DNA of 64,000 bases from Serratia sp. H1w (lineage in GTDB: Bacteria > Pseudomonadota > Gammaproteobacteria > Enterobacterales > Enterobacteriaceae): NCBI RefSeq assembly GCF_000633355.1, contig NZ_AYMQ01000082.1, positions 1 through 64,000 of the forward strand, written 5' to 3'. Shown here piece after piece: positions 44,418-53,506 of this stretch; position 1 is the first letter of the stretch; the number at the start of each line of letters is the position of its first letter. The position numbers and the translations under genes are program-made. The notes under the pieces were generated by a model, which was given only the letters and a program-made list of their open reading frames with translations, was not told the DNA's origin and did no database searches.

Positions 44418-45467
44418 ATGCAGCTCACGCGCCACGTCAGGACAATGTTGGCCATGGCCTTCGCCACGTTACTCGCCCCCACCATGGTCTCCGCCACCCA
44501 AACCTTGATTTATAGCGATCATGAACCCCTAGGTGGCATGCGCACCCGCTTCATCCAGGAGGTTTTCTTCCCTGCGATTGAACAAGAGTCCCAGGGGCGG
44601 CTGAAGATAGCAGCACATTGGGATAGCAAACTCGCTACCGGCTATGATGCCCTCAGCGTAGTTGGCAAATCAGGCGGGGCGGATATGGCCACGGTGGTGC
44701 CCGAATACTCTCCCAACAAGCTGCCTTTGCACCAGATTTTCAAAAGTTTTCCCACCGGCCCGACCGGAGACCAGCAGGTTGCCTTCTTCCGCCGCGTTTA
44801 TGCAGAAATTCCCGCGTTCCCAGCCGAGTTGGCGCAACAAAAAAATTCGGTCAATCTGCTGTTCAGTACCGGCTACCCGGTGGCGTTTTTCAGCACCAAA
44901 CCACTAGATCGTCTGGAAACGATCAAGGGGCAAAAGTGGCGCTCGCCCAGTTTCTGGCACCAGGATTTTTTGCGTAATGCCGGAGCAACGCCGGTTTCCA
45001 TGCCTTGGGGAGACGAAATCTACCAGGCGATGCGCGCCGGTACGCTGGATGGGCTGATGGTGAACGTGGACGGGGGTTATCAGCTAGGCGTTCATAAAGT
45101 GGCTCCCAACGTGTTGTTCTCCAAACAGCTTTGGATGGGGCACGTCTATCTGCTGGCAATGAACAAAACCACCTGGGATAACCTGGCGCTGCAGGATCAG
45201 CAGGCCATTCAACGCGCTGCCGCCACCGCCTATAAAACCTTGGGCACGGTGATGAACGCCAGTTTTGACGCGCAGGTTGCCGAGCTGAAAAAAGACGGTG
45301 TAAAAATCCGCACTCTGCAACCAATGGAGCTGGAGCAATGGAAGACGGCCACCCGCTACCAACAAGTTCAAACCGCCTGGGTGCAAGATCAGGAAGGAAA
45401 AGGCCTCAAAGAGGCGGGCTCCGTGATGGAAAAAGTCAGCGCTATATTGAGCGATTTCAACCAATAA
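44418..45467 (+). CDS. TRAP-type DctP family binding protein, orphan
   Basis: 349 residues. A signal peptide (1-26, ending VSATQ) is followed by the DctP fold. The family arginine region is near FSTKPLDRLETIKGQKWRSPS, and the ligand-loop pattern PVSMPWGDEIYQAMRAGTLDGL is clear. No DctQ or DctM membrane subunits lie nearby. AAGGA precedes the ATG. It is divergent from the desaturase. It may serve a distant transporter or a receptor. Confidence 0.88.
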   Translation: MQLTRHVRTMLAMAFATLLAPTMVSATQTLIYSDHEPLGGMRTRFIQEVFFPAIEQESQGRLKIAAHWDSKLATGYDALSVVGKSGGADMATVVPEYSPNKLPLHQIFKSFPTGPTGDQQVAFFRRVYAEIPAFPAELAQQKNSVNLLFSTGYPVAFFSTKPLDRLETIKGQKWRSPSFWHQDFLRNAGATPVSMPWGDEIYQAMRAGTLDGLMVNVDGGYQLGVHKVAPNVLFSKQLWMGHVYLLAMNKTTWDNLALQDQQAIQRAAATAYKTLGTVMNASFDAQVAELKKDGVKIRTLQPMELEQWKTATRYQQVQTAWVQDQEGKGLKEAGSVMEKVSAILSDFNQ

Positions 45468-45487
45468 CCTACCGTTGATGTCGAGCC

Positions 45488-45511
45488 GGGAAGGCCAGCA
45501 TGAGCCTTCCC
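45488..45511. terminator. Hairpin between the DctP-like and LysR genes
   Basis: GGGAAGGC and GCCTTCCC pair around eight bases between convergent genes. There is no T-run. Confidence 0.4.
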
Positions 45512-45517
45512 TACCGT

Positions 45518-46420
45518 CTACTCTCCTGAGCCATTATCAGCGGCATAAGCCTGCAATCGCTCACGCCACCAGGCAGCAGCTAAACCCGTCGCACTTTCTC
45601 GCCAACCAAAATAGGCGGTGTCGCTGTAACGTTCCGTTTCTACGACTTTCGCCACCAGTTCGCCCGTTTTCAGGTATGGTTCGGCCAGGTAAACCGGCAG
45701 ATAACCGCAACCTAATCCGGCGATTTGCGCCTGCAATTTGGCTTCAAAACTGAATACCGTCAGTTGATCCTGTTCATCCAGCACGTGCAGATTTTGCGGT
45801 GCACTCACCCGCGACGTGTCATGAACCACCACCGCACGATGCTGGCGGATGCTGCTTTTCTGCAACGGTTCCGGCTCGGCAGCCAACGGATGATTTGGGG
45901 CAATGGCAAACACATACTCCAACTGCCCTAACGGGCTGAAAGCATAACCCACGCGCGAAGGCGGCTCGCAGATCGCACCGATAATAATATCGGCACAGCC
46001 ATGGACCAGCGCCTCCCAGGAGCCAGCCAGCACCTCGTGGCTAAAACGCAACCGGGTGTGATGGTGATGCTGGTAAAACTCTTCAATCAGCGGCAGCAGA
46101 CGAGCAAAGGGAAACGATGCATCCACCGCAAGAGTGAGATCGCTCTCCCAGCCACTTTCCACATAGCGTGCCTGTTGCTCCAGGTCTTGCGCGGCACGCA
46201 GCAATATCCGCCCCTTTTCCAGCATCAGCTTGCCGGTCGCGGTGAATTTTGCCCGGTGACCAGATCGGTCGAGCAGCGTGACAGCCAGATCGCTCTCCAA
46301 TTTCTGCACCATATAGCTCAGGGCGGAAGGCGTTTTAAACAGCGCAGCAGCTGCGGCGGCAAATGAGCCATGACGATCCAAGGCGTCCAGGATCAATAGC
46401 GCGTCCAGGTTTAATCTCAC
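45518..46420 (-). CDS. LysR family transcriptional regulator
   Basis: 300 residues. An N-terminal HTH (LDALLILDALDRHGSFAAAAAALFKTPSALSYMVQKLE) is followed by a LysR effector domain (about 90-295). It is divergent from the ycaC-like operon, with 139 bases between starts, and probably controls it. The inducer is unknown. Confidence 0.92.
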   Translation of the reverse strand: MRLNLDALLILDALDRHGSFAAAAAALFKTPSALSYMVQKLESDLAVTLLDRSGHRAKFTATGKLMLEKGRILLRAAQDLEQQARYVESGWESDLTLAVDASFPFARLLPLIEEFYQHHHHTRLRFSHEVLAGSWEALVHGCADIIIGAICEPPSRVGYAFSPLGQLEYVFAIAPNHPLAAEPEPLQKSSIRQHRAVVVHDTSRVSAPQNLHVLDEQDQLTVFSFEAKLQAQIAGLGCGYLPVYLAEPYLKTGELVAKVVETERYSDTAYFGWRESATGLAAAWWRERLQAYAADNGSGE

Positions 46421-46559
46421 CCTTTTCTCCCGTAGATAAAAAAACTTAACAAGAAGGTAAAAATTCTACGCTATCTTTGAAAACGACACCTACCTACCAT
46501 TCATTCCATTGATTCAGCGCATCTGTCTTATTCACGGTAATACTATTTGAAGGTACATT

Positions 46560-47204
46560 ATGTCCAAGTTTCAACTGCTTGATCCGAAAAATTCCGCACT
46601 GATCTTTATCGATCATCAACCTCAAATGGCGTTTGGCGTGGCGAATATCGATCGCCAACAGTTAAAAAATAACGTGGTTGGGCTGGCCAAGGCCGGCAAA
46701 ATCTTTAACGTCCCCACTATTTTCACTTCGGTCGAAAGCGAAAGCTTCAGCGGCTATATCTGGCCGGAACTACTGGCCGTGCATCCTGAACTCACGCCGA
46801 TTGAGCGCACCTCAATGAACTCTTGGGAAGATGCCGCGTTTGTTAAAGCGGTAGAAGCCACCGGCCGTAAAAAATTGGTGATCTCCGCCCTGTGGACCGA
46901 AGTCTGCCTGACTTTCCCGGCGCTGATGGCTCTGGAAGCCGGTTATGAGGTTTATGTCGTCACCGACACCTCTGGCGGCACCTCGGTGGATGCTCATGAA
47001 CGCTCCATCGATCGCATGGTACAGGCTGGCGCTATTCCAGTGACCTGGCAACAAGTACTGCTTGAATACCAGCGCGACTGGGCACGCAAGGAAACCTACG
47101 ACGCAGTAATGGACCTGGTGCGTGAGCACAGCGGTGCCTACGGTATGGGCGTTGATTATGCTTATACCCTGGTGCATCACGCTCCGGCCCGCAACGCCAA
47201 ATAA
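46560..47204 (+). CDS. YcaC-like isochorismatase-superfamily hydrolase
   Basis: 214 residues. The catalytic aspartate is in LIFIDHQPQMAF and the nucleophilic cysteine in LWTEVCLTFPALMALE (about residue 118), with the typical VVTDTSGGTSVDAHERSIDRM region. The family hydrolyses small amides or esters through a cysteine. Similarity to E. coli YcaC is only moderate. AAGG lies upstream of the ATG. It is the first gene of a three-gene operon. Confidence 0.88.
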   Translation: MSKFQLLDPKNSALIFIDHQPQMAFGVANIDRQQLKNNVVGLAKAGKIFNVPTIFTSVESESFSGYIWPELLAVHPELTPIERTSMNSWEDAAFVKAVEATGRKKLVISALWTEVCLTFPALMALEAGYEVYVVTDTSGGTSVDAHERSIDRMVQAGAIPVTWQQVLLEYQRDWARKETYDAVMDLVREHSGAYGMGVDYAYTLVHHAPARNAK

Positions 47205-47275
47205 CACCACTGGTTCACCTTAACTGACCTCATTCCCTTCCCGGCCCCGCGCCGGGATTTTCAGGAGCCGGTTCC

Positions 47276-47821
47276 ATGCCCCATCAGCAACACGTAACGC
47301 TGGTGATCACTCACCATCTGACCCCCGGTCAGGAACCGGCCTATGAGGCCTGGTTAAAACGCATCATGCCTGATGCCGCCCAGTTTGACGGCCATCTGGG
47401 CGTTAACGTCATTCGCCCCTCGGGTAGTGAGCAGGCTTATACGGTGCTGGTCCGTTTTGATAGTCTGGACAATTTGTACCGCTGGATCCACTCGCCGCAG
47501 CGTATGAAATACGTTGAGGAAGTCACCCCATTACTGCAAGGCAGCGATCATATCGAGATCCGCCCCGGTGCCGAGTTCTGGTTCACCCCAGCCAGCGCCA
47601 ACGTGCGACCTCCGGCCAAGTGGAAGCAGTTTTTAATCACCCTGCTGGTGATTTTCCCTTCGACCAATCTGGTGCCCTGGTTTTGGGGCAAGCTGCTGCC
47701 AGAGCTTGGTGGCACGCTGACCGGGCATTTACTCAATGATGCCAGCGTCGTCGCCCTGGTGGTATTCCTGTGGATGCCGCTCGTCACCCGTCTGTTTCAC
47801 CAATGGCTCACACGCCATTAA
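47276..47821 (+). CDS. ABM-domain protein with membrane tail (COG3224 type)
   Basis: 181 residues. Residues 1-95 form an antibiotic biosynthesis monooxygenase barrel (VTLVITHHLTPGQEPAYEAWL...GHLGVNVIRP). Two membrane helices follow at about 118-138 and 155-172. Members are thought to be cofactor-free oxygenases or heme/quinone-handling proteins; no function is established for this membrane-tailed group. AGGAG precedes the ATG. It lies between the YcaC-like and amidohydrolase genes. Confidence 0.85.
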   Translation: MPHQQHVTLVITHHLTPGQEPAYEAWLKRIMPDAAQFDGHLGVNVIRPSGSEQAYTVLVRFDSLDNLYRWIHSPQRMKYVEEVTPLLQGSDHIEIRPGAEFWFTPASANVRPPAKWKQFLITLLVIFPSTNLVPWFWGKLLPELGGTLTGHLLNDASVVALVVFLWMPLVTRLFHQWLTRH

Positions 47822-47832
47822 AGGAAAACGCT

Positions 47833-49704
47833 ATGAGTCACACTGCTTCATTGATCATGACCAACGGTAAATTCCATACCGTGGATCGTGAGATCCCCAC
47901 CGCTCAGGCCGTGGCGATCAAGGACGGCAAGTTTCTGGCCGTCGGCAGTGAGAACGACGTCATGCAACATGCCGGGCCGGAAACCCAGGTTATCGATCTG
48001 CACGGCCATACGGCGGTACCCGGTCTGAATGACTCGCACCTCCACCTGATCCGGGGCGGATTAAACTACAACCTGGAATTACGCTGGGAAGGCGTGCCGT
48101 CACTGGCCGATGCCCTGCGAATGCTCAAGGAACAGGCTTTGCGTACGCCTAGCCCACAATGGGTCAGAGTGGTCGGTGGCTGGACAGAGTTCCAATTCGC
48201 CGAACGCCGCATGCCAACGTTGGATGAAATCAACGCCGCCGCCCCAGATACGCCAGTATTTATTCTGCACCTGTACGATCGCGCCCTGCTTAACCGCGCG
48301 GCGCTAAAAGTGGTCGGCTACACCAAAGACACGCCAAACCCACCGGGGGGCGAAATCCAGCGCGACAGCAACGGCAACCCAACCGGGATGCTGATCGCCA
48401 AACCCAATGCCATGATCCTCTACGCCACGCTGGCCAAGGGGCCAAAACTGCCGCTGGCACAGCAGGTCAACTCAACCCGCCAGTTTATGCGCGAGCTGAA
48501 CCGTCTGGGCCTGACCAGCGCGATTGACGCAGGCGGCGGTTTCCAGAACTATCCAGAGGATTATCAGGTCATCGCGGAGCTGCACGACAAGCAACAGCTG
48601 ACTTTGCGTATCGCTTATAACCTGTTTACCCAACGGCCAAAACAGGAGTTGGAAGACTTCCAACTGTGGACGGATATGCTTAAACCCGGCCAAGGGACAG
48701 ATTTTTACCGCCACAACGGCGCAGGTGAAATGCTGGTGTTCTCGGCGGCCGACTTCGAAGACTTCCTGCAACCTCGTCCGGACTTGCCAGCAGGTACCGA
48801 GGACGAACTGGAACGCGTGGTTCGCCATCTGGTAGAACACCGCTGGCCGTTCCGCCTGCATGCGACCTACGACGAATCGATCGGCCGTATGCTGAACGTG
48901 TTTGAAAAAGTTAACCGCGAGATCCCGTTTGCCGGGCTGCATTGGATCTTTGACCATGCGGAAACCATCTCCGAGCGCAATATCGAACGGGTAAAAGCCC
49001 TCGGTGGCGGCATTGCCGTGCAGCACCGGATGGCGTTTCAAGGCGAATATTTTGCCGAACGCTATGGCCTGGAGGCCACCAAGCAGACGCCTCCGGTGGC
49101 TAAAATGCTGGCGGCCGAGCTGCCGGTTGGCTTAGGCACCGATGCCACCCGCGTCGCCAGTTATAACCCGTGGACGGCGCTATACTGGCTGGTTTCTGGC
49201 CGTACGGTTGGCGGTATGGCGATGTATGACGACCATGCACGTTTGGATCCTGAAACAGCATTGATGCTCTGGACGCAGGGCAGCGCCTGGTTCTCCACCG
49301 AACAGGGGAAAAAAGGCCAGATCAAGGTAGGCCAACTGGCGGATATGGCCGTGCTGTCAGAGGATTATTTCAGCGTGCCGGAAGAGCAGATCAAGGGGAT
49401 TGAGTCGGTAATGACCGTGGTAGATGGCAAAGTGGTCTATGCCGCGGGCAGTTTCTCGCCGCTCTCACCGCCGCCGTTGCCGGTGCTGCCGGAATGGTCG
49501 CCGGTGGTTAATGTTCCAGGACATTACCGCTCGGCACCGCCCGTTGCCACCAGCAGAGTGGGCGTATCAAGCCAGGCGCACCAATGTTGTGGCCCTTGTG
49601 GCGTTCATGCTCACCAGCATGATATTGCCCGTCGCTCCAGCATTACTATTGGTGACGACAATGCCTTCTGGGGCGCGTTCGGCTGCTCCTGTTTCGCGTT
49701 TTAA
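47833..49704 (+). CDS. YtcJ-type metal-dependent amidohydrolase with Cys/His-rich tail
   Basis: 623 residues from ATG 47833 (AGGA upstream). The Amidohydro_3 fold is clear: GLNDSHLHL with the HxH metal pair, HATYDES, GLHWIFDHAE and the aspartate in GLGTDATRVASYNPW. The substrate is unknown; relatives are N-substituted formamide or amide deformylases. The last 50 residues are unusual, with QCCGPCGVHAHQHD and a final GCSCFAF that could bind metal. It is the last gene of the operon. Confidence 0.88.
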   Translation: MSHTASLIMTNGKFHTVDREIPTAQAVAIKDGKFLAVGSENDVMQHAGPETQVIDLHGHTAVPGLNDSHLHLIRGGLNYNLELRWEGVPSLADALRMLKEQALRTPSPQWVRVVGGWTEFQFAERRMPTLDEINAAAPDTPVFILHLYDRALLNRAALKVVGYTKDTPNPPGGEIQRDSNGNPTGMLIAKPNAMILYATLAKGPKLPLAQQVNSTRQFMRELNRLGLTSAIDAGGGFQNYPEDYQVIAELHDKQQLTLRIAYNLFTQRPKQELEDFQLWTDMLKPGQGTDFYRHNGAGEMLVFSAADFEDFLQPRPDLPAGTEDELERVVRHLVEHRWPFRLHATYDESIGRMLNVFEKVNREIPFAGLHWIFDHAETISERNIERVKALGGGIAVQHRMAFQGEYFAERYGLEATKQTPPVAKMLAAELPVGLGTDATRVASYNPWTALYWLVSGRTVGGMAMYDDHARLDPETALMLWTQGSAWFSTEQGKKGQIKVGQLADMAVLSEDYFSVPEEQIKGIESVMTVVDGKVVYAAGSFSPLSPPPLPVLPEWSPVVNVPGHYRSAPPVATSRVGVSSQAHQCCGPCGVHAHQHDIARRSSITIGDDNAFWGAFGCSCFAF

Positions 49705-49710
49705 TCGACA

Positions 49711-49738
49711 GTTGGCCCTGCTTGCAGGGCCAACTTTT
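49711..49738 (+). terminator. Rho-independent terminator of the amidohydrolase operon
   Basis: GTTGGCCCTG-CTTG-CAGGGCCAAC, a perfect 10-bp stem, followed by TTTT. Confidence 0.85.
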
Positions 49739-49746
49739 ACGCCCAG

Positions 49747-50877
49747 TCAGTCGCGGTTGATATCCAGCCAGCGGCGTTGCTCGGCAGAGGCGGCAATCGC
49801 ATCCAGCACGCAGGACACCTTCCAGCCTTCCTCAAAATCTGGCCACAACCGATCATCCGCCGCAATGCCGTTGACCAAATCGCGGATCTCCACCGTTTTC
49901 TGATCGTTAAAACCGATCCCATGCCCGGCGCTGACACAGAACGCAGCGTAATCCGGGTGCTTCGGCCCAACCATGATGGTTTTGAAACCCTGGCGCTCTG
50001 CCGGTTCGTCATGGCGATACAGCTTCAGTTCGGCCATACGTTCCTGAGTAAAGCTCAGCGTGCCCTTGGTGCCGGTTACCACATAGGTCAGGCCCATTTT
50101 GCGCCCGCAGGCAATGCGCGAGGTTTCGATCGTGCCCATCGCACCGTTGGCAAAACGCAGCAGCGCACTGGCCTGATCTTCGTTTTCGACTTCACACATC
50201 TTGGCCGGGTTATTGGCATCGGGACGCTGTTTGATCAGGGTCTGCATGTCGCCCGACACCGCGACGATATCCCCCACCAGATAATGCGCCATATTGACGA
50301 TATGCGCAGCCAGATCGCCCAATGCGCCCAACCCGGCGGTGGCTTTGCGGCAGTGCCAATCTATCGGCGTACGGGGATCGGCCAGATAATCTTCATTGTG
50401 GGTGCCGTAGAAATGCACCACATCACCAATTTCACCGTTGGCGATGATTTCCCGCGCCAGCTGGCTGGTCGGGTTTTTCATATAGTTGAACCCGACCAGC
50501 GTTTTGACCCCTTTGGCGCGCGCGGCCTGCACCATCTCGGCCGCGTCTTGTGCATCCAATGCCAGCGGCTTTTCGGAATAAACATGCTTACCGTGCGCAA
50601 TCGCCGCCAGGGCCATCTCTTTATGCAGGAAGTTTGGGGCACAGATATCGACGACATTAATAGCGGGGTCGGCCACCAACTCACGCCAGTTGGCAGTTGA
50701 GCGCGAGAAGCCAAACTCTGCCGCCCGCTGAGCTGCCAGCTCGGGCGTGACTTCCGCCAGCATCTCCAACACCAGTTCCCCTTTCAGCGGGAATACCGTG
50801 CCAGCCTGAGCATAGGTGATGGCATGACAGCGGCCAATATAGCCCGTCCCGATCAATCCGACGCGTACCTGTTTCAT
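49747..50877 (-). CDS. Gfo/Idh/MocA family sugar or inositol dehydrogenase
   Basis: 376 residues. An N-terminal Rossmann fold (VGLIGTGYIGRCHAITYA) is followed by the EKPLA motif (VYSEKPLALDAQDAAE) and the C-terminal family domain with GDLAAHIVNMAHYL. Members oxidise sugars, inositols or their derivatives with NAD(P). It stands alone with no transporter beside it. An AT-rich inverted repeat lies just upstream of the start. Confidence 0.88.
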   Translation of the reverse strand: MKQVRVGLIGTGYIGRCHAITYAQAGTVFPLKGELVLEMLAEVTPELAAQRAAEFGFSRSTANWRELVADPAINVVDICAPNFLHKEMALAAIAHGKHVYSEKPLALDAQDAAEMVQAARAKGVKTLVGFNYMKNPTSQLAREIIANGEIGDVVHFYGTHNEDYLADPRTPIDWHCRKATAGLGALGDLAAHIVNMAHYLVGDIVAVSGDMQTLIKQRPDANNPAKMCEVENEDQASALLRFANGAMGTIETSRIACGRKMGLTYVVTGTKGTLSFTQERMAELKLYRHDEPAERQGFKTIMVGPKHPDYAAFCVSAGHGIGFNDQKTVEIRDLVNGIAADDRLWPDFEEGWKVSCVLDAIAASAEQRRWLDINRD

Positions 50878-50900
50878 CCTGTTCTCCCGAACCGTTAATG

Positions 50901-50942
50901 GAAATTAAAATTCAATTTAATCTTATATGAAATTTTAATTTC
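50901..50942. promoter_or_regulatory. 12-bp inverted repeat upstream of the Gfo/Idh gene
   Basis: GAAATTAAAATT (50901-50912) and AATTTTAATTTC (50931-50942) are exact inverted copies, 18 bases apart and 24-65 bases upstream of the start. The arms resemble operators of RpiR or LacI/DeoR-type sugar regulators, but no regulator gene is adjacent. Confidence 0.5.
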
Positions 50943-51131
50943 AAAAACCAGCCGTTCGTCAACTTTGCCCCAGATCCGTGACTGCCCTCATAAAACGCGG
51001 CAGATAAACAGCAAGGGGTTGGCAAAATAGTGGGAGGGTACGGCTAGCATTCAGCAAAACGACGCTGCTATGATAAAGCCGAGCGTGTTGCCTTGGTGCC
51101 ACACTTTCGCCCCCTCAACAGAAGACACATC

Positions 51132-51626
51132 ATGCCACCGAAAATCTTGATCAGTGCCTGCCTGGCCGGTTTCAACGTGCGCTACAACGCCTCCAGCAAA
51201 ACCGTTATCGATACCACCTTACAGCGATGGCAAGCAGAGGGACGGCTGATCGTTTGCTGCCCTGAGCTGGCCGCCGGTTTCTCCACGCCGCGCCCACCGG
51301 CAGAGATTGCGGCCGCAGCCAATGGAGCAGAGGTCATAGCTAATCAGGCCAGAGTGATCGACGCGCTGGGGGAGGATGTTACCGATGCTTATTTACTGGG
51401 TGCCCATCTGGCGCTGGATACCGCTCGCCTGCATGGCTGCCGTTTTGCCCTGCTTAGCGATCGCAGCCCTTCGTGCGGTAGTCAGACGATTTACGACGGT
51501 TCATTCAACGGCCAGACCCAGCCCGGCAGCGGTGTTACCGCCGAGCTACTGCGCCAACACGGCATTGAGGTGTTTTCCGAGCATCAGATCGCAGCGCTGA
51601 TCGAACGTGTTCAGTTAGTTGAGTAA
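51132..51626 (+). CDS. DUF523 family protein (TudS-like desulfidase candidate)
   Basis: 164 residues from ATG 51132. The three conserved DUF523 cysteine sites are visible: ISACLAG (Cys10), VCCPE (42-43) and SPSCGSQ (about 114), with RPPAEI between. A DUF523 member, TudS, carries an iron-sulfur cluster and removes sulfur from thiouracil, so a thionucleobase desulfidase role is plausible. The end overlaps the convergent Nudix gene by 12 bases. Confidence 0.85.
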   Translation: MPPKILISACLAGFNVRYNASSKTVIDTTLQRWQAEGRLIVCCPELAAGFSTPRPPAEIAAAANGAEVIANQARVIDALGEDVTDAYLLGAHLALDTARLHGCRFALLSDRSPSCGSQTIYDGSFNGQTQPGSGVTAELLRQHGIEVFSEHQIAALIERVQLVE

Positions 51627-52037
51627 GCCCAGACGATCGGCTAACCGCTGGCGCAAATGGGCAATGCCTTGCGGGTGCAGGATAAACTCATCCGCAGGCA
51701 TCATTTGCCAACGCTGCCCTTCGTTGCCGAAGCGGATAGCTGCGATCTGCGCGAGAGTAATCTCCCCTACCATAAACCAGGTAGGCGGCAGACCCGGCTC
51801 AATCCCGGCAAAACGCTGCTGCCAGACAATTTGCGAAGCGGGTAACAGAATACCGAACTCCTCCTCGGTTTCCCGTTGTACACATTCTACCGGCGTTTCC
51901 CTACCTTCACGCCCACCGCCGGGCAAGTCCCAGCAGCCGGGCCAGGGTATCTTCGGATTGTCATCACGCAGGTAGACCAGCACCTGCCCGTGATACAGCA
52001 ACGCAATTTTCGCCCCGCCAAAGTCTTGCTCAATCAT
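51615..52037 (-). CDS. Nudix hydrolase
   Basis: 140 residues. The Nudix box is intact (GGGREGRETPVECVQRETEE followed by EFGI). It hydrolyses a nucleoside diphosphate linked to another group; the substrate is unknown. It is convergent with the DUF523 gene and divergent from sseA. Confidence 0.9.
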   Translation of the reverse strand: MIEQDFGGAKIALLYHGQVLVYLRDDNPKIPWPGCWDLPGGGREGRETPVECVQRETEEEFGILLPASQIVWQQRFAGIEPGLPPTWFMVGEITLAQIAAIRFGNEGQRWQMMPADEFILHPQGIAHLRQRLADRLGLLN

Positions 52038-52131
52038 CTGCCCCGCTCCCTTTCAAACCGCAGCATACCAATATGCAATATCGTTGAGGTATAGTGAAAA
52101 CCTTCTTTGTCATCACAGGCGAACAATAGCG

Positions 52132-52977
52132 ATGAACTCTCCCTTTTTAGTGACCGCACAATGGCTTGAACAACATATCAACGATGAAAATCTGGCGCTG
52201 GTTGACGTACGCATGTCACCGGTAGGCCTGGTGCCAAAGAAAGACATGTTGGCCGAATTTGCGGCCGGTCATATTCCAGGCGCGGTGTATTTTGATATTG
52301 ACGATGTTGCAGATAAAAATACCACGCTGCCGCATATGCTACCCACGGCGGAAGCTTTTGCCGCCGCAGTAGGTAAGCTGGGCATCAATGATCGGCAGAC
52401 CATCGTGTTCTACGACGAAGGCAATCAGTTCTCTGCCCCACGCGGCTGGTGGACGTTCCGTAATTTCGGTGCGCAAAACGTTTACGTGCTCGATGAAGGG
52501 TTGCAGGGCTGGACCGCACGCGGTAACGCATTAGCAACCGGTCCTGCTCAGCCCGTTGCTACCACCTTCCACGCACAGTTTAATCCTGAAGCCGTGGTGA
52601 ATATGCAGCAGGTTGAGCAGGCGATGAACGACAAGTTACAGATCCTGGATGCCCGCGCCGCGCCCCGCTTCCATGCCCAAGCGCCTGAACCACGCCCTGG
52701 CCTGCATCGTGGCCATATTCCGGGCAGCATCAATATCCCCTACGGCGATCTGCTGGAAAATGGCCGTTTCAAATCACTCGACGCGCTGAAAAAAACCTTC
52801 GCAGATAAAGGGGTCGATATCGACGCCCCCACCATCGTCAGCTGCGGCTCTGGCGTCACGGCAGCCGTACTGGCCTTTGGCCTGCAATCGCTGGGTGCCA
52901 GCCAGGTGAAGCTTTATGACGGTGCCTGGAGCGAATGGGGAGCACTGAGCGGCAACCAGCCGATCGCTCAGGATTAA
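52132..52977 (+). CDS. sseA: 3-mercaptopyruvate sulfurtransferase SseA
   Basis: 281 residues, the same length as E. coli SseA, with two rhodanese domains. The second carries the active-site loop CGSGVTA typical of mercaptopyruvate (not thiosulfate) sulfurtransferases. ATG 52132 was chosen because upstream codons are not family-like; the ribosome binding site is weak. A GNAT gene follows 16 bases later, probably co-transcribed. Confidence 0.95.
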   Translation: MNSPFLVTAQWLEQHINDENLALVDVRMSPVGLVPKKDMLAEFAAGHIPGAVYFDIDDVADKNTTLPHMLPTAEAFAAAVGKLGINDRQTIVFYDEGNQFSAPRGWWTFRNFGAQNVYVLDEGLQGWTARGNALATGPAQPVATTFHAQFNPEAVVNMQQVEQAMNDKLQILDARAAPRFHAQAPEPRPGLHRGHIPGSINIPYGDLLENGRFKSLDALKKTFADKGVDIDAPTIVSCGSGVTAAVLAFGLQSLGASQVKLYDGAWSEWGALSGNQPIAQD

Positions 52978-52993
52978 TCACAGAGAGGTTATC

Positions 52994-53506
52994 GTGTTCA
53001 CGATCCGTCAAGCGTTGCCCGCTGATTTAGCCACCGTGCGGGAAATTGGTATTGCCAGCTACGTCGCTCACTTTGCTGAGCTTTGGCAAAACCCACAAGA
53101 GTTGCAGGCATTTCTGGCCAAGGATTTTTCCGCAGAAGCGTTGGGCGGATCACTGCAAAGCAGCCAAACTTGCTGGCTGTTAGCCTATGAGGGTGACACG
53201 CCAATAGGCTTTGCCAAGCTCAATCTCGACAGCCTGCTGGCGGCAACCGCCACCACCGGTGCCGAGCTACAGAAGATCTATTTCCTGCCGGGGTTTGCCG
53301 GACGTGGCTATGGTGAACAACTCTATGCCGAAGTGCAGCGGCAAGCCATTGAACAGCGGCAAACGCTGCTGTGGCTGGACGTGCTGAAAAGCAACCTTGC
53401 CGCGCAACGCTTTTATCAGCGCCAAGGTCTGGCGATCGTCGGCGAGGACAGCTATACCAGCGTCAGCCAATCCGTTGAGATGTGGGTAATGGCCAAAAAC
53501 CTATAG
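52994..53506 (+). CDS. GNAT family N-acetyltransferase
   Basis: 170 residues starting with GTG, with GAGAGG upstream. The acetyl-CoA motif LPGFAGRGYGEQLYAEV and the later LDVLKSNLAAQRFYQRQGL are typical of a complete GNAT domain. The substrate is unknown. It follows sseA closely and overlaps the end of the convergent CDF gene by six bases. Confidence 0.9.
   Translation: MFTIRQALPADLATVREIGIASYVAHFAELWQNPQELQAFLAKDFSAEALGGSLQSSQTCWLLAYEGDTPIGFAKLNLDSLLAATATTGAELQKIYFLPGFAGRGYGEQLYAEVQRQAIEQRQTLLWLDVLKSNLAAQRFYQRQGLAIVGEDSYTSVSQSVEMWVMAKNL

Noticed and set aside
49777-50700. 307-residue plus-strand frame opposite the Gfo/Idh gene
   Set aside because: Antisense to a clear Rossmann-fold dehydrogenase, and the composition is typical of a shadow.
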